A stretch of 64,000 bases of DNA, from NCBI GenBank assembly GCA_026003235.1, contig BPGW01000009.1, forward strand, positions 1 to 64,000. Direction: 5' to 3'. The notes beneath the pieces are model-generated. The model saw nothing but the letters and a program-made list of their open reading frames with translations, did no database searches and was not told where the DNA came from. This document shows positions 20,238-29,990 of this stretch, in pieces. The translations under genes and the position numbers were made by a program. Position 1 is the first letter of the stretch. Every line of letters begins with the position of its first letter. This DNA is from Bacteroidia bacterium (lineage in GTDB: Bacteria > Bacteroidota > Bacteroidia > SpSt-205).

Positions 20238-23084
20238 CTACGGTTCTAAACCTAAATCTTGTCCGATGGCTTCCAAAATTTGACGGCGGAGGTTCTGCTG
20301 GACAAAACGGGGGTCCTCGCTTGTGGGATACACTCGGTTGGAGAGGATCACGACCACGAGCTGGCGCTCAGGGTCGCACCAAGCGGCGCATCCCGTAAAA
20401 CCCAGATGCCCAAAAGTGGACGGCGAAAAAAAGGCTGGCACAGTGCTATTCTTTCCGGAGGAGGGTTTATCCCATCCCAGGCCACGACCCAGCTTATCCG
20501 CTTCGCGGGTGAAGGACCGCACGGTTTGAGGAGACAAATAGCAAAAACCAGCGTATTCGCCCCCTTTCTGGAGCATCCAAAGGAGTTTAGCCAGGTCGTT
20601 GGCGCTGGCAAAGAGCCCCGCATGGCCTGCGCTGCCCCCCAGCAAGGCAGCCGTAGGGTCGTGCACATAGCCGCGCAGGGTGTCCTTCCGCCATATCGTA
20701 TCTATCTCCGTAGGCACGCACAAGCTATCCAGGCAATCCACCGCAGGCCGAAAAGCCATCCGATACAAGCCCATAGGCCGATAAAAACGCTCCATCACGT
20801 ACGCCTCCAAGGCTTGACCGGTGAGCTTCTCTAAGTAGTGTCCCAGCACCACAAAGCCGATGTCTGAATAGACGGGCTTACGGGTAGGGGAGGGAACGTA
20901 CTGGCGAATTTTCTGCCAGACCTGGTTGGGATAGTCGGTGCGCAGGTACCGAAACCGGCTTAGCGGCCAAGTATGGGTGGAGGTAAGGCTGTCAGAAAAG
21001 GCGTTCCCTTCCTGCAGGGCCTCTTTGAGGAGGGGAAGTACAGGAGGGTAGCCCGCGCTATGCGTGAGAAGCTGATAAGGGGTAAGCTTAGCCAGGGGGA
21101 GAGTCTGCCAGGCTGGCACCCCTTCGCCCAGCGGCTGCAGAAGCTCTAACCGTCCCCGTTCATACAGGTCCATCGCCGCTAAGGTGGTCACGAACACCTT
21201 CGTCAGGGAAGCCACATCATACAAGCTATGCGTAGGGCTGACGGGGGGGCTGGCAGGATTGTAAGTAAAACGCCCTACGCTTCGGTTGTAGACCACCGTA
21301 TCCCGGTAGATCACCGTCACCGCCAGGCTAGGGGTTAGCCGTTCCCGCACCGCCGCTTGCAAGAGGGAGTCGGTCCTGCGAAAAGCATAAGGCTGCGCAT
21401 AGGGGTACAAGGGCCGGTAAGGTGTCAAGTCGTAGGTCACGAATCGGGGATAGCGCATAGGCACAGGGATAGGCAATCGGCCGACCGGAGGGGAAGCCCC
21501 AAAAAGCACGGCGGCGGTTTTCCACTGGGCAAGGGTGTCTTCTTGGTAGGCCAGGATCGTGGCCGTCTCTTCGCCAAAAAACGACAAAGCGTAAGGATTA
21601 CCAAATACGCACAGGATGACTTCTCGCTGGCGGGCTTGAGCCTCACACAAAAGGTCCAGCAAGCGAGGACGCACCCCAAAGCCCCGGCGGGGGTTGTTAT
21701 TCAAGCCGAAAACCCCGACAATGAGCGTGGAATAGCCTTCCAGCGCCTGCACCAGGGAATCAAGGGATACCCCTTCCCAACGGGGCACCACCAGCGCATC
21801 CATAGCGGCATACTGCGCAAGATACCGGTAAAAAGGCGCGGGTCGCTCGTAGCCTATTTGCACATACAGGAGCTTTTTCTGGCCCAGGTGCCCCAAGGGA
21901 AGTAGGCCTTGCCGATTCTGCAGAAGGGTGACGGCCTGGGTATACGCTTCCCTCAGAGGGCGCAAGAGGGAATCCGCCCACAGGTCAGGAAGGAGGTTTT
22001 CAAGGGGGGGAGGGTTAGGCCGCTCAAAAAGGCGAAAGTGGGCTTTGAGCAAGAAGAGGCGCTCTACTTTTTCATCTATTTCAGCTTCAGTGAGGCGCCC
22101 CTCCAGCACCGCCTGATGGATAGCCCGGAATACCACGGGCACATTTTCCACGTAGAGAAGCACATCTACGCCGGCTTCCAGGGCGCGCACTTCCAGTTCT
22201 CCAGGGGGGAAGTAAAGCGAGACGGCCTTCATGTTGAGGGCATCCGAGAAGATCAGCCCCCGAAAGCCGAGCTTTTCCCGCAAAAGGCCTGTCACGACAC
22301 GCCGAGAGACGGTAGCGGTGAAAGTATCCAGGGCAGGCACCAAGAGATGGCCTACCATGATGCCCGTTACGCCTTCGGCAATCAGGTGGCGGAAAGGGTA
22401 AAGTTCTACCGCTGCGAGGCGAGCGCTGTCGTGAGGCAGCAGGGGCAGGGCATAATGGGAGTCTTCGTACGTGTCGCCGTGGCCAGGGAAGTGCTTGGCT
22501 ACGGCGGCCACGCCCCCGTCCTGCAAGCCGTGCATGAAGAGAAGGCTAAGTTGGGTGACCCGATGGGGGTCAGCCCCAAAAGACCGGAACCCAATTACGG
22601 GATTTTGTGGGTTGGTGCTTACATCGGCTACCGGTGCGAAGTTGATATGCACCCCCAGACGACGGCACTGGTAAGCGATGCTGCGGGCGACGTGGTAGAC
22701 AAGTGACTCTTGCGGCACGGCCGCCAGGGTAAGCGCCGAAGGAAACCGAGGCAAACTATCCAGGCGCATGGAAGGGCCCCATTCAGCGTCCATGGCCAGC
22801 AGCAGGGGGATTCGGCTCAGACGCTGGTAAGCGTGCGTGAGCAGGAGCTGAGCGGTGGGGCTGCCTTGCATAAAAATGAGCCCGCCCAAGTGGTATTCAC
22901 GAATCCACCGCTCCAATTGGGCGCGGTTGGCGCGCGCCGGATCCGAATACGCCGGCACCATCAGAAGCTGGCCGATTTTTTCTTCCAGGGACAGGCGGCT
23001 GACCTGAGCGCGCACCCACGCGGTGTCCCCCGCCAGAAGGGGAGGCAGCTTAGGGGAGGGGGTCCATCCCCACAACACGCCCAC
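20238..23084 (-). CDS. Glycoside hydrolase family 3 / beta-lactamase-fold fusion
   Basis: About 948 residues. The N-terminal half is GH3 (NagZ-like): KHFPGHGDTYEDSHYALP and the nucleophile Asp in GLIFSDALNMKAV. A GH3 C-terminal domain follows. The last ~350 residues are a serine beta-lactamase-like domain with ASLTK (SxxK), YSDIGFV (YxN position as Tyr-Ser-Asp) and HAGLFAS. Such fusions occur in Bacteroidota and are thought to act on peptidoglycan or muropeptides. I chose the GTG at 23084, which overlaps the htpG stop (TAGTG); TTG codons upstream would give a longer hydrophobic leader. The 3' end is convergent with the STAND gene, 5 nt apart. Confidence 0.8.
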   Translation of the reverse strand: MGVLWGWTPSPKLPPLLAGDTAWVRAQVSRLSLEEKIGQLLMVPAYSDPARANRAQLERWIREYHLGGLIFMQGSPTAQLLLTHAYQRLSRIPLLLAMDAEWGPSMRLDSLPRFPSALTLAAVPQESLVYHVARSIAYQCRRLGVHINFAPVADVSTNPQNPVIGFRSFGADPHRVTQLSLLFMHGLQDGGVAAVAKHFPGHGDTYEDSHYALPLLPHDSARLAAVELYPFRHLIAEGVTGIMVGHLLVPALDTFTATVSRRVVTGLLREKLGFRGLIFSDALNMKAVSLYFPPGELEVRALEAGVDVLLYVENVPVVFRAIHQAVLEGRLTEAEIDEKVERLFLLKAHFRLFERPNPPPLENLLPDLWADSLLRPLREAYTQAVTLLQNRQGLLPLGHLGQKKLLYVQIGYERPAPFYRYLAQYAAMDALVVPRWEGVSLDSLVQALEGYSTLIVGVFGLNNNPRRGFGVRPRLLDLLCEAQARQREVILCVFGNPYALSFFGEETATILAYQEDTLAQWKTAAVLFGASPPVGRLPIPVPMRYPRFVTYDLTPYRPLYPYAQPYAFRRTDSLLQAAVRERLTPSLAVTVIYRDTVVYNRSVGRFTYNPASPPVSPTHSLYDVASLTKVFVTTLAAMDLYERGRLELLQPLGEGVPAWQTLPLAKLTPYQLLTHSAGYPPVLPLLKEALQEGNAFSDSLTSTHTWPLSRFRYLRTDYPNQVWQKIRQYVPSPTRKPVYSDIGFVVLGHYLEKLTGQALEAYVMERFYRPMGLYRMAFRPAVDCLDSLCVPTEIDTIWRKDTLRGYVHDPTAALLGGSAGHAGLFASANDLAKLLWMLQKGGEYAGFCYLSPQTVRSFTREADKLGRGLGWDKPSSGKNSTVPAFFSPSTFGHLGFTGCAAWCDPERQLVVVILSNRVYPTSEDPRFVQQNLRRQILEAIGQDLGLEP

Positions 23085-24829
23085 TACATACCCGACAAGA
23101 GCGCCCAATCGCGTTCCAGGAAAGCTTGTAGATCTTCTTGTTTGAGGTCGCCGCTCAGAAGGCGCGCCCAATCCCAGGTATGTTCCAGCCATCGCCTATC
23201 CTGCGAAAGTAAATATCGCCTATAGATAGGATGCTGGACATTGAAGGTGAGGCGAGCGGGAGGGGCCGAAAGCCCCTGCAAAGGATTGCGTGTTTGGTCT
23301 TCTTGGCGCGCCAAGAGAGCGGCCGGCCCCCCAGCCCCCAAGCGTAGCGGCTCAACCCGCAGGCCAGTAAGCTTCTCTAAGGCTTCCTTGACCGCCTGGA
23401 CCTCCTCCTGCGTGAGTTCTCCTTCTCGGTCGCTTGCTTCCAGCCAGCGGGCCGCCTCCTGGGCATCTACCCGAAAGAAGCGAATCCCTTCCTTCAGCTC
23501 AAGGTAAGACAGCCAGTAGGGGTCTATCACCGTGTCGGCTTCCACCACGGGGTAGCCCCGAGCCTGAAAGAGACGAGCCAGCGCCCCTTGCCGTACCGGG
23601 TCTTGCACATAAAAGCCCACCGAAAAGCCCCGAGGGTCGCGAGTGGCGCTAATACGAGAGAGGTACTCCGGCACCGTAAAGAAGGAACCCTCAAACGACT
23701 TAAACAGCGCTATGTCCCGCACTTTCCGGGCAAACTCTTCGTCACGCACCATGCCATATTTCACAAAAGGCCCGATGTGTTCCCACAACGCCTCGTACCG
23801 CTTGCGGTCTTGGTCAAAGGTTTCTCTGAGTTTTTCGGCTACTTTGCGGACGATGTACTGACTGATTTTCCGAAGGGTAGGGTCCATCTGGAGCTGGCTG
23901 CGTGAGACATTGAGGGGGATGTCACTGGACTCAATCACCCCCTGCAAAAGCGTCAGGTAATCCGGTAGAAGCTCCCGCAGTTCGTCGGTGATAAACATTC
24001 CTCGCACATAGAGAGCGATGCGAGGCCTTTCCAGGACCACTTCAGGGCGCAACGTAGGGAAGTACAGGATTCCTTGCAGGTTTACGGGGTAGTCTACATT
24101 CAAGTGCACGAAGAAAGCCGGATCGGGCTGATCAGGATACAACAAGCGGTAAAATTGCTTGTACGCTTCCTCTGAGAGGGTGGTGGGATGGTCTCGCCAG
24201 AGGGGCTTTTCGTTGATGCGGCTGCCTTCTACATAGATGGAGACCGGCAAGAAGCGCGCGTACTTTTCGGCGATTTGTCTTACTTTCCAAATTTGGGCGT
24301 ACTCCTCGTACTCGGGAAGCAGGTGCAGTGTGACGGTGGTACCTCGCCCCTCAGGACGAGAAGCGGGTTCCAGGGTGTAAGCTTCGGAGCCGTCGCCTAT
24401 CCACCGAACCCCCGGTGCCTCCGACCGATACGACTGCGTGAGGACTTCCACTTTCTCGGCCACCATAAAGGCCGAGTAAAACCCCATCCCAAAAAACCCA
24501 ATGATGTCGGTTTCCTTGTACTTCTGGGCAAACTCCCGCGCGCTGGACGCCGCAATCACCGTGAGGTATTTCTCTACCTCCTCCTCGGTCATGCCGATCC
24601 CATTGTCTCGGAGGACGAGCTGGCGTTTAGAGGGATAGACGAAAATCTCAACTTTGAGCTCCTCTTCTAAAGACAAGCCTTCTTGCGCTGCGATGGTGCG
24701 TAGCTTTTGGCAAGCATCCACGCCGTTCGCAATTAGCTCGCGCAAAAAAACATCGCTGTGGGTGTAGAGGTACTTTCGGATGATAGGCAAGAGGCCGCTC
24801 AGGTTGACCCCCAGGGTGCCTGTGCGCAT
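23084..24829 (-). CDS. htpG: Molecular chaperone HtpG (Hsp90)
   Basis: 581 residues, slightly short for HtpG. GHKL ATPase motifs are visible: LRELIANGVDACQKLR (Asn and Asp of motif I), DNGIGMTEEEVEKYL and IGFFGMGFYSAFMVAEKVEV. The middle domain retains INEKPLWRD, FYRLL and PLNVSRSQLQ. ATP-dependent protein folding in the cytoplasm. Upstream of the ATG is a variant box TACCTTAG. The stop overlaps the start of the GH3 gene, so the two are probably co-transcribed. Confidence 0.92.
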   Translation of the reverse strand: MRTGTLGVNLSGLLPIIRKYLYTHSDVFLRELIANGVDACQKLRTIAAQEGLSLEEELKVEIFVYPSKRQLVLRDNGIGMTEEEVEKYLTVIAASSAREFAQKYKETDIIGFFGMGFYSAFMVAEKVEVLTQSYRSEAPGVRWIGDGSEAYTLEPASRPEGRGTTVTLHLLPEYEEYAQIWKVRQIAEKYARFLPVSIYVEGSRINEKPLWRDHPTTLSEEAYKQFYRLLYPDQPDPAFFVHLNVDYPVNLQGILYFPTLRPEVVLERPRIALYVRGMFITDELRELLPDYLTLLQGVIESSDIPLNVSRSQLQMDPTLRKISQYIVRKVAEKLRETFDQDRKRYEALWEHIGPFVKYGMVRDEEFARKVRDIALFKSFEGSFFTVPEYLSRISATRDPRGFSVGFYVQDPVRQGALARLFQARGYPVVEADTVIDPYWLSYLELKEGIRFFRVDAQEAARWLEASDREGELTQEEVQAVKEALEKLTGLRVEPLRLGAGGPAALLARQEDQTRNPLQGLSAPPARLTFNVQHPIYRRYLLSQDRRWLEHTWDWARLLSGDLKQEDLQAFLERDWALLSGM

Positions 24830-24924
24830 GGTGCTAAGGTACGAAAGTCAGCCAGTCCTGGCGGAGGAAAACAGCTTTACACCAGCTGTCCACAAGGCAA
24901 GAGGCGAATTTTTGCGGCATGTCG

Positions 24925-24932
24925 TACATTTG
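24925..24932 (+). promoter_or_regulatory. -7 box TACATTTG of the M23 gene
   Basis: Lies 4 nt before the ATG at 24937 and inside the six-codon-longer open frame starting at 24919. This selects 24937 as the true start. Confidence 0.65.
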
Positions 24933-24936
24933 CACA

Positions 24937-25761
24937 ATGCAGGGAAGATTCTGGCTACTTCTTCTTCTGCTGCTGGGCTGGGGTCACGCCACCGATACCA
25001 CCAAAAGCGCTGTAGCGTCCTTTCGGGCGCTTTATGCAGGCCTGGAGAAACTCTCAGAAAGCCTACCCCGTGTTTGGTGGGATCGTCAATGGGTAAGCGC
25101 CTGCCGACCCAAGGATATTCGGACGATAATCCAGCCGGTGCGCATCCCTCTGGAGAAGCCCGAAGAAGGATTGTACTTCGTGGTGCCGGTCAAAGGTGTG
25201 CTCACCTCCGGTTTTGGCTTTCGGCGAGGATGGCAGTTTCATTTCGGGCTGGATATTGACCTCAAGGTGGGGGACACCGTCGTGGCCGCCATGGACGGAG
25301 AAGTGCGCCTAGCCGGCTATGACCCAGGCGGATACGGGTATTTCTGTGTGATTGCCCATCCCAACGGCCTGGAGACGGTGTATGGCCATTTTTCACGGCT
25401 CTTGGTGGCGCCTGAGCAGCTCGTCAAAGCCGGGGACCCCATTGGGTTAGGCGGTAGCACCGGCCGCAGCACAGGCCCTCATCTCCATTTTGAGATGCGC
25501 TTTATGGGCGAGCCCCTCGACGTGAGCGCTATCATAGACTTCCCCAACGGCCAACTCCTGGAAAGGGAGCTCCACCTTAGCCCAGAATCTTTTGCTCACC
25601 TCTCCACCCTGCAAAGCGCCGTGTACCATGTGGTTCGTCGGGGAGAGTCGTTCTACAGCATTGCGCGCCGGTATGGGGTGACGGTACGATACCTGTGTGC
25701 GCTGAATGGGCTTTCCCCACGCGCCGTGTTGCGCCCCGGCCAGTACCTGCGTGTGAAGTGA
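24937..25761 (+). CDS. M23 peptidase (LytM) with C-terminal LysM
   Basis: 274 residues beginning MQGRFWLLLLLLLGWGHA, a signal peptide. The zinc motifs are HFGLDID (His, Asp) and HLHFEMRF (HxH), the latter following GGSTGRSTGP. The C-terminal LysM is HVVRRGESFYSIARRYGVTV. Likely a periplasmic peptidoglycan endopeptidase, since the full metal site is present. The 3' end overlaps pth by 4 nt (GTGA). It is one of four envelope-acting hydrolases in this 10-kb region, with GH3, NlpC/P60 and M1. Confidence 0.85.
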   Translation: MQGRFWLLLLLLLGWGHATDTTKSAVASFRALYAGLEKLSESLPRVWWDRQWVSACRPKDIRTIIQPVRIPLEKPEEGLYFVVPVKGVLTSGFGFRRGWQFHFGLDIDLKVGDTVVAAMDGEVRLAGYDPGGYGYFCVIAHPNGLETVYGHFSRLLVAPEQLVKAGDPIGLGGSTGRSTGPHLHFEMRFMGEPLDVSAIIDFPNGQLLERELHLSPESFAHLSTLQSAVYHVVRRGESFYSIARRYGVTVRYLCALNGLSPRAVLRPGQYLRVK

Positions 25762-26387
25762 AAAAAAGGGCTTTCTTCGGCCTGGGTAACCCCGGCCCCG
25801 AATATGCCTTGACCCGCCACAATGCGGGTTACCGCAGCGTTCAGGCCCTGGCAGAAAAATTGGGAGCCCCCCCCTTCCGGGCTGAACGGTATGCCCTCAC
25901 CACCTCCATAAGCTGGCGGGGGATCGTGTGGTATCTTTTTCTCCCCACCACCTACATGAACCGCTCTGGCGACGCAGTGGCCTATTGGAAAAATCGCCTT
26001 GAGCTGGGCCTGGACGAGCTTATCGTGGTGCTGGATGAAATCCAGCTTCCTCTGGGGGCTCTGCGCTTGACCGAAAAAGGTTCGGCAGGAGGACACAACG
26101 GCCTGGCGCATGTGATCCAAGCGTTGGGCTCCGAAGCCTTCCCTCGCCTGCGCATCGGAATCGGGAAAAACTTTCCCCGAGGCCGGCAGGTGGAGTATGT
26201 GCTCAGTCCCTTCTCCGAGCAGGAAGAGCGCATTTTCCAAGCTCTGCTTCCCTCTATTGTGGAGTGCCTCATGGGGTGGGGGATTGAGGGCACGGCGCGG
26301 GCCGCCAGCCGCTGCAACCGCCGCTCTTCTCCTATCCCCAATCCCCCTTCGGAAGCCCCGAAGCTTTCCCCACCGGCCGCTGAGTAA
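25758..26387 (+). CDS. pth: Peptidyl-tRNA hydrolase
   Basis: 209 residues from the GTG overlapping the previous stop. The N-terminal FFGLGNPGPEYALTRHNAGY has the conserved Asn and catalytic His of Pth. The family motifs PTTYMNRSGDAVAYW, GSAGGHNGLAHVIQALGS and FPRLRIGIGK are present. It recycles peptidyl-tRNAs released from stalled ribosomes. The frame upstream to 25695 is shadow of the M23 gene. A short Pro/Ser-rich C-terminal tail extends beyond the usual end. Confidence 0.92.
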   Translation: MKKRAFFGLGNPGPEYALTRHNAGYRSVQALAEKLGAPPFRAERYALTTSISWRGIVWYLFLPTTYMNRSGDAVAYWKNRLELGLDELIVVLDEIQLPLGALRLTEKGSAGGHNGLAHVIQALGSEAFPRLRIGIGKNFPRGRQVEYVLSPFSEQEERIFQALLPSIVECLMGWGIEGTARAASRCNRRSSPIPNPPSEAPKLSPPAAE

Positions 26388-26411
26388 AACCGCCGTGCCA
26401 GCTTTAGCCCC

Positions 26412-26897
26412 ATGCGAAGGAAAGCCTGGGGCGCTCTCGTGGGTCTGAGCTCGGGTTTGCTTCTTGTTGCTTGCGGCAGGAAAGCGGCCCGCACAGCAGG
26501 CAAAGAGACCTTAGCTGGCTCCTCCCGCATCGTGGAGGTGGCACGCCGGTACGTAGGCACGCCTTACCGGCTGGGGGGTATGGACCGCAAAGGGATGGAC
26601 TGCTCAGGGTATGTGTGCACCGTTTTCCGAGAGGCGATAAGCTACAACCTGCCCCGAACCGCCGACCAGCAAGCCACGGTAGGCCAAGCCGTGCCCATCT
26701 CGGCGCTCCGGCCGGGGGATCTGGTGTTTTTTCGGGAGCCGGGCCACCGCCGCATTACCCATGTGGGTATCGTCTCCCGCATCCACCAAGGCCAGGTGTA
26801 CTTCCTACACGCCTCAAGCACCCGAGGCGTGACCGAAGACACCCTTTCCCTGCCTTACTGGCAAAAGCGACTCGTTATGGCTCGCCGCATCCGCTAA
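26412..26897 (+). CDS. NlpC/P60 (C40) lipoprotein peptidase
   Basis: 161 residues. The lipobox is LLLVACG. The C40 motifs are MDCSGYVCTVF (catalytic Cys), ITHVGIVSRI (His) and FLHASSTRGV (third position). It is similar to Spr/MepS-type cell-wall hydrolases that cut D-Glu-mDAP bonds. Probably an outer-membrane-anchored peptidoglycan endopeptidase. Located 24 nt after pth, same direction. Confidence 0.85.
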   Translation: MRRKAWGALVGLSSGLLLVACGRKAARTAGKETLAGSSRIVEVARRYVGTPYRLGGMDRKGMDCSGYVCTVFREAISYNLPRTADQQATVGQAVPISALRPGDLVFFREPGHRRITHVGIVSRIHQGQVYFLHASSTRGVTEDTLSLPYWQKRLVMARRIR

Positions 26898-26939
26898 AAC
26901 CTATCCAACTACCCCGAAGCTTATTGGCCCCCTGGCGCT

Positions 26940-27347
26940 TTAGGAACCCTGCCCCTGCCGGCGCTCTATCAGGCCCACCACATGCCGATCCACCGGGAAA
27001 GTGGCCGGTATAAACGAAGCAGGCAGCCAGTAAGGCCTTAGATAAGGCCCCTGAGGACGGATTTCCCCCGTCCACCGAACCCGATAATACACCGCCAGCA
27101 ATCGCGCTTCAGCGTGATAGTAAGACCGCTGGAAAAACGCCGTGGTGTAAAAGTGCTGGGCTTCGGTGAGGTGGATAGCGAGCTCTTCGGCCAGCTCTCG
27201 CTGAAGGGCTTCTATCAGACCCTCTTCGGACTGGACGCCTCCCCCCGGAAACTTCACTATCCACCCACCCCGGAAGTACTCTTCCAGCACCAGGTAGCGT
27301 CCGGCTTCGTCCTCCATCAGCGCATAGACCCGGACTATCCACCGCAT
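26940..27347 (-). CDS. NUDIX hydrolase
   Basis: 135 residues with a Nudix box GGGVQSEEGLIEALQRELAE followed by E (Gx5Ex7REUxEE pattern). Probably hydrolyses a nucleoside diphosphate derivative; the substrate cannot be read from the sequence. It starts 5 nt after the M1 peptidase stop, so the two are likely co-transcribed. Confidence 0.85.
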   Translation of the reverse strand: MRWIVRVYALMEDEAGRYLVLEEYFRGGWIVKFPGGGVQSEEGLIEALQRELAEELAIHLTEAQHFYTTAFFQRSYYHAEARLLAVYYRVRWTGEIRPQGPYLRPYWLPASFIPATFPVDRHVVGLIERRQGQGS

Positions 27348-27352
27348 CCTAT

Positions 27353-29743
27353 TCAGCTACTGCGCTGGTAGAAAGTAGGCGCCTTGTAGTCCAAAAGAGG
27401 GGCCAGGATAGCTTTTTCGGCGGGGGACCAAGCCTGCCGCTGGTAATAGTTCTGGAGGGCTTGGCGATAGCGGGTCTGCTGCATCCAGTACTCCACACAT
27501 TCCCGAGCCACGCCGGCCAGACGAGCGTTGGGGTGGACTAAGGCCTCAAACAGGTGCGGTAAAAGCGAAGGCGGCAGCAGATTCAAGGCCTTGAGGGCCC
27601 GTAGGGCATTCTGACGGGTGCGAAACTCAAACGACGGGCTGGCATAATCCACCAGCTTTTCTATGGCCGCTCGGTCCCCCTGAAGGGCGGCTATTTCCAG
27701 GTTCTTGATACGCACGCTGTGTCCGACGCCGAGGTCGTGAGCTGTGCGTTTGAGGTATTCGGGCACTCGGCGAGGAAAGGCTTCGCTAAGCCGTTCCAGC
27801 GCCAGCGCCTCCACTACGTACGAAGAGTCCTGCAAAAGCGCCTCCAGGTCAGCCAGTAAGCTCGCCGGCAAAGGGTTCAGGGCTGCCAGCACGGCAAAAC
27901 GCACCTGAGGATGGGGGTCTTTGAGCGCTTCGCGAACAAAGGCCTGGTTAGCAGGGTCAGCCGCAAGCTGCGAAGCGATCTCAGCTCGCAGCCCCCAAAA
28001 CTTCTCTCGGCGATAGGCAGCCAGCAGAGCCTCGCGTTTGGCGGCCATGGGAACCTTCCGCAGGGCCAGGAGCGCATCGTAGCGATCTAAGAGGGCGGGG
28101 GCCCGCTCCAGCTGGGCCAGCAGCTCTTCTACGCTTTTGTCAAAGGTCACTTGCTTGAGGATCCAGCCGCCAGGGTCAAAAAGCACAAAAGCGATGGGTT
28201 TTTTGCCGGGATTGGGCACCTCCACCACTTCACGCCGCTCCCGGATCAAGGCCCGAATCGTATCATAGCCGCCGCTCCGATAGTGCACCGCTATCGTAAT
28301 AGGCATGCGGAAAAGCCCTATGGAGGTGTCCTGAATCTGCTCCACCAGCACCTGGGTAAAGGCCTTGCCGTCTTTCTCAATGGGTTGGTAACGCACGCGG
28401 TAATGGGGTTCGCCGCCCCGATAGAGCCACTGCTCAAAGAACTCTGCGGGGCTCAAGCCCGCCGCATCTTGAAAGGCCTGGTACAAATCGTTGGTCTCTA
28501 CAAGGCCGTAGGCATGCTTGCGCAGGTAGTGGGTGATGACGCGGCGGAAAGTTTCATTCCCGAAGGTGTGACGCATCATATCCAGCACGGCTGAGCCTTT
28601 TTGATAGATGCGGGCGTAGCCTGGGTTGGGGTGCACGATGGGGAGGTTGTCTTTCTGGCTGGCAGAAAGGGCCAGGTTATGTTCTGTGCGGCGGCCCCAG
28701 TGGTAGTAGTCTTCGCCCCACAATTGCCCAATCAGCCACCGTGCGTAGTGCGTGGCGAAGCTCTCCTGAAGCCACAGATGCGCAAAACTGCGCGCCGTCA
28801 CATAATCGCCAAACCACTGATGCACCAGCTCGTGGGCATTCACTTCCACATAGTTGCGGTCCAAGTAAGCTCGGCTGTCTACATGAAAGAAATCCCCAAA
28901 CACGGTAGCGGTGGTGTTTTCCATAGCCCCGTACAGGTAGTCGGCCACCGGCACCTGGGCATACTTTTCCCAAGGGAAGGGCACGCCCAATTCGGCTTCC
29001 AGTTTTTCTATCAGTTCCACGCTGTAGCGGTAGGTGGGCTCAAGGCAGCATTCTCTCCGGTCGGGATAATAGTAAAGCAGCAGCGGTAGACCGCTGGCGG
29101 TTTGCCGCTTTTCAATGCCGTATTCGCCGATGGCTATCATCAGCAAGTACAAACTATGGGGCTTCTGCATGCGCCAGTGCCAGGTCAGCGTCCCATCGGC
29201 GTTGCGGACCGTATCTACGAGCGTCCCGTTGGAAAGGACCTGATACCGGCTGTCAAAGGTCACGATCGTTTCTGTGAGGAGTTTGTCGTTGGGGTCATCG
29301 TAGCAAGGAATCCAATACCGGTGGTCGGTGGCTTGGCCTTGCGTCCAGATTTGCTTACGGGCTCGGCCTGTAGGGTCTTTCCAGCCGATAAAATACAGCC
29401 CCTTACGCGGGGTAGCCATATACCGGATGGTCACCGAGTCGCTTCGGTCCAAGGGAAGGCTCGCCGGAAAGCGGATAATCAGCTCCTTGCCTGTAGCCCG
29501 AAAAGGCACGGGCTGACCGTGGAAGCGCACCTCTTCTATGGTAAGGTCCACCGCATCCAACACCAAGCTGTCTACTCCAGGCCGCAGAGGTCGAAATACT
29601 TCGGTGACCAGGCCGTATACGATCCCTTTTTCAGGGGCAAAACGCACCTCCAGCCGGAGCCGCTCCATGTCCACGAGCCTTTCGCGGGGTACATAGCCCT
29701 GTGCCCACACCAAGAGGACCAGCCCCCCCACCAGTCGAGTCAT
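27353..29743 (-). CDS. Secreted M1-family aminopeptidase
   Basis: 796 residues with a signal peptide ending in LLVWAQ. The exopeptidase motif is YGAMENTT and the zinc motif HELVHQWFGD, with the distal Glu in LWLQESFATH. The C-terminal third is helical with HEAT-like repeats (AALNPLPASLLADLEALL). Predicted to trim N-terminal residues from peptides in the periplasm or outside the cell. A TACCTTTG box (29749-29756) lies 5 nt upstream of the ATG. Followed by the NUDIX gene. Confidence 0.88.
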   Translation of the reverse strand: MTRLVGGLVLLVWAQGYVPRERLVDMERLRLEVRFAPEKGIVYGLVTEVFRPLRPGVDSLVLDAVDLTIEEVRFHGQPVPFRATGKELIIRFPASLPLDRSDSVTIRYMATPRKGLYFIGWKDPTGRARKQIWTQGQATDHRYWIPCYDDPNDKLLTETIVTFDSRYQVLSNGTLVDTVRNADGTLTWHWRMQKPHSLYLLMIAIGEYGIEKRQTASGLPLLLYYYPDRRECCLEPTYRYSVELIEKLEAELGVPFPWEKYAQVPVADYLYGAMENTTATVFGDFFHVDSRAYLDRNYVEVNAHELVHQWFGDYVTARSFAHLWLQESFATHYARWLIGQLWGEDYYHWGRRTEHNLALSASQKDNLPIVHPNPGYARIYQKGSAVLDMMRHTFGNETFRRVITHYLRKHAYGLVETNDLYQAFQDAAGLSPAEFFEQWLYRGGEPHYRVRYQPIEKDGKAFTQVLVEQIQDTSIGLFRMPITIAVHYRSGGYDTIRALIRERREVVEVPNPGKKPIAFVLFDPGGWILKQVTFDKSVEELLAQLERAPALLDRYDALLALRKVPMAAKREALLAAYRREKFWGLRAEIASQLAADPANQAFVREALKDPHPQVRFAVLAALNPLPASLLADLEALLQDSSYVVEALALERLSEAFPRRVPEYLKRTAHDLGVGHSVRIKNLEIAALQGDRAAIEKLVDYASPSFEFRTRQNALRALKALNLLPPSLLPHLFEALVHPNARLAGVARECVEYWMQQTRYRQALQNYYQRQAWSPAEKAILAPLLDYKAPTFYQRSS

Positions 29744-29748
29744 GCCCG

Positions 29749-29756
29749 CAAAGGTA
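29749..29756 (-). promoter_or_regulatory. -7 box TACCTTTG of the M1 gene, divergent pair
   Basis: Lies 5 nt upstream of the M1 ATG. The opposite strand carries TATCTTAG (29767-29774) 3 nt before the small gene at 29778, so both divergent promoters fit in 34 nt. Confidence 0.55.
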
Positions 29757-29777
29757 AGGCAGACCGTATCTTAGCTC

Positions 29778-29987
29778 ATGGACGCTGCACAAGTGCGAGA
29801 AGCCTGGCAGGCTTTTCGGCAGGCCTTGGATGCCTATCAGGAGCGCCTCAGGGCCGAGCTGGCTGAAGCCGCCCAGGAAAAAGACTTGGCGCGCCTCACG
29901 GAACTACATGCCCAGTGGCGCGCCCTAACTCGTCTGGAAGGGGCCCTCCAAAAAGTAGAAAAGCTCCTCCCACCCTTATCTTTGTAG
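29778..29987 (+). CDS. Small coiled-coil protein, unknown function
   Basis: 69 residues, almost entirely helical and charged (DAYQERLRAELAEAAQEKDL), with heptad-like spacing. No signal peptide, so probably cytoplasmic. A box TATCTTAG lies 3 nt before the ATG. No family recognised. Followed 3 nt later by a gene with its own promoter box overlapping this gene's end. Confidence 0.55.
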   Translation: MDAAQVREAWQAFRQALDAYQERLRAELAEAAQEKDLARLTELHAQWRALTRLEGALQKVEKLLPPLSL

Positions 29988-29990
29988 GGT

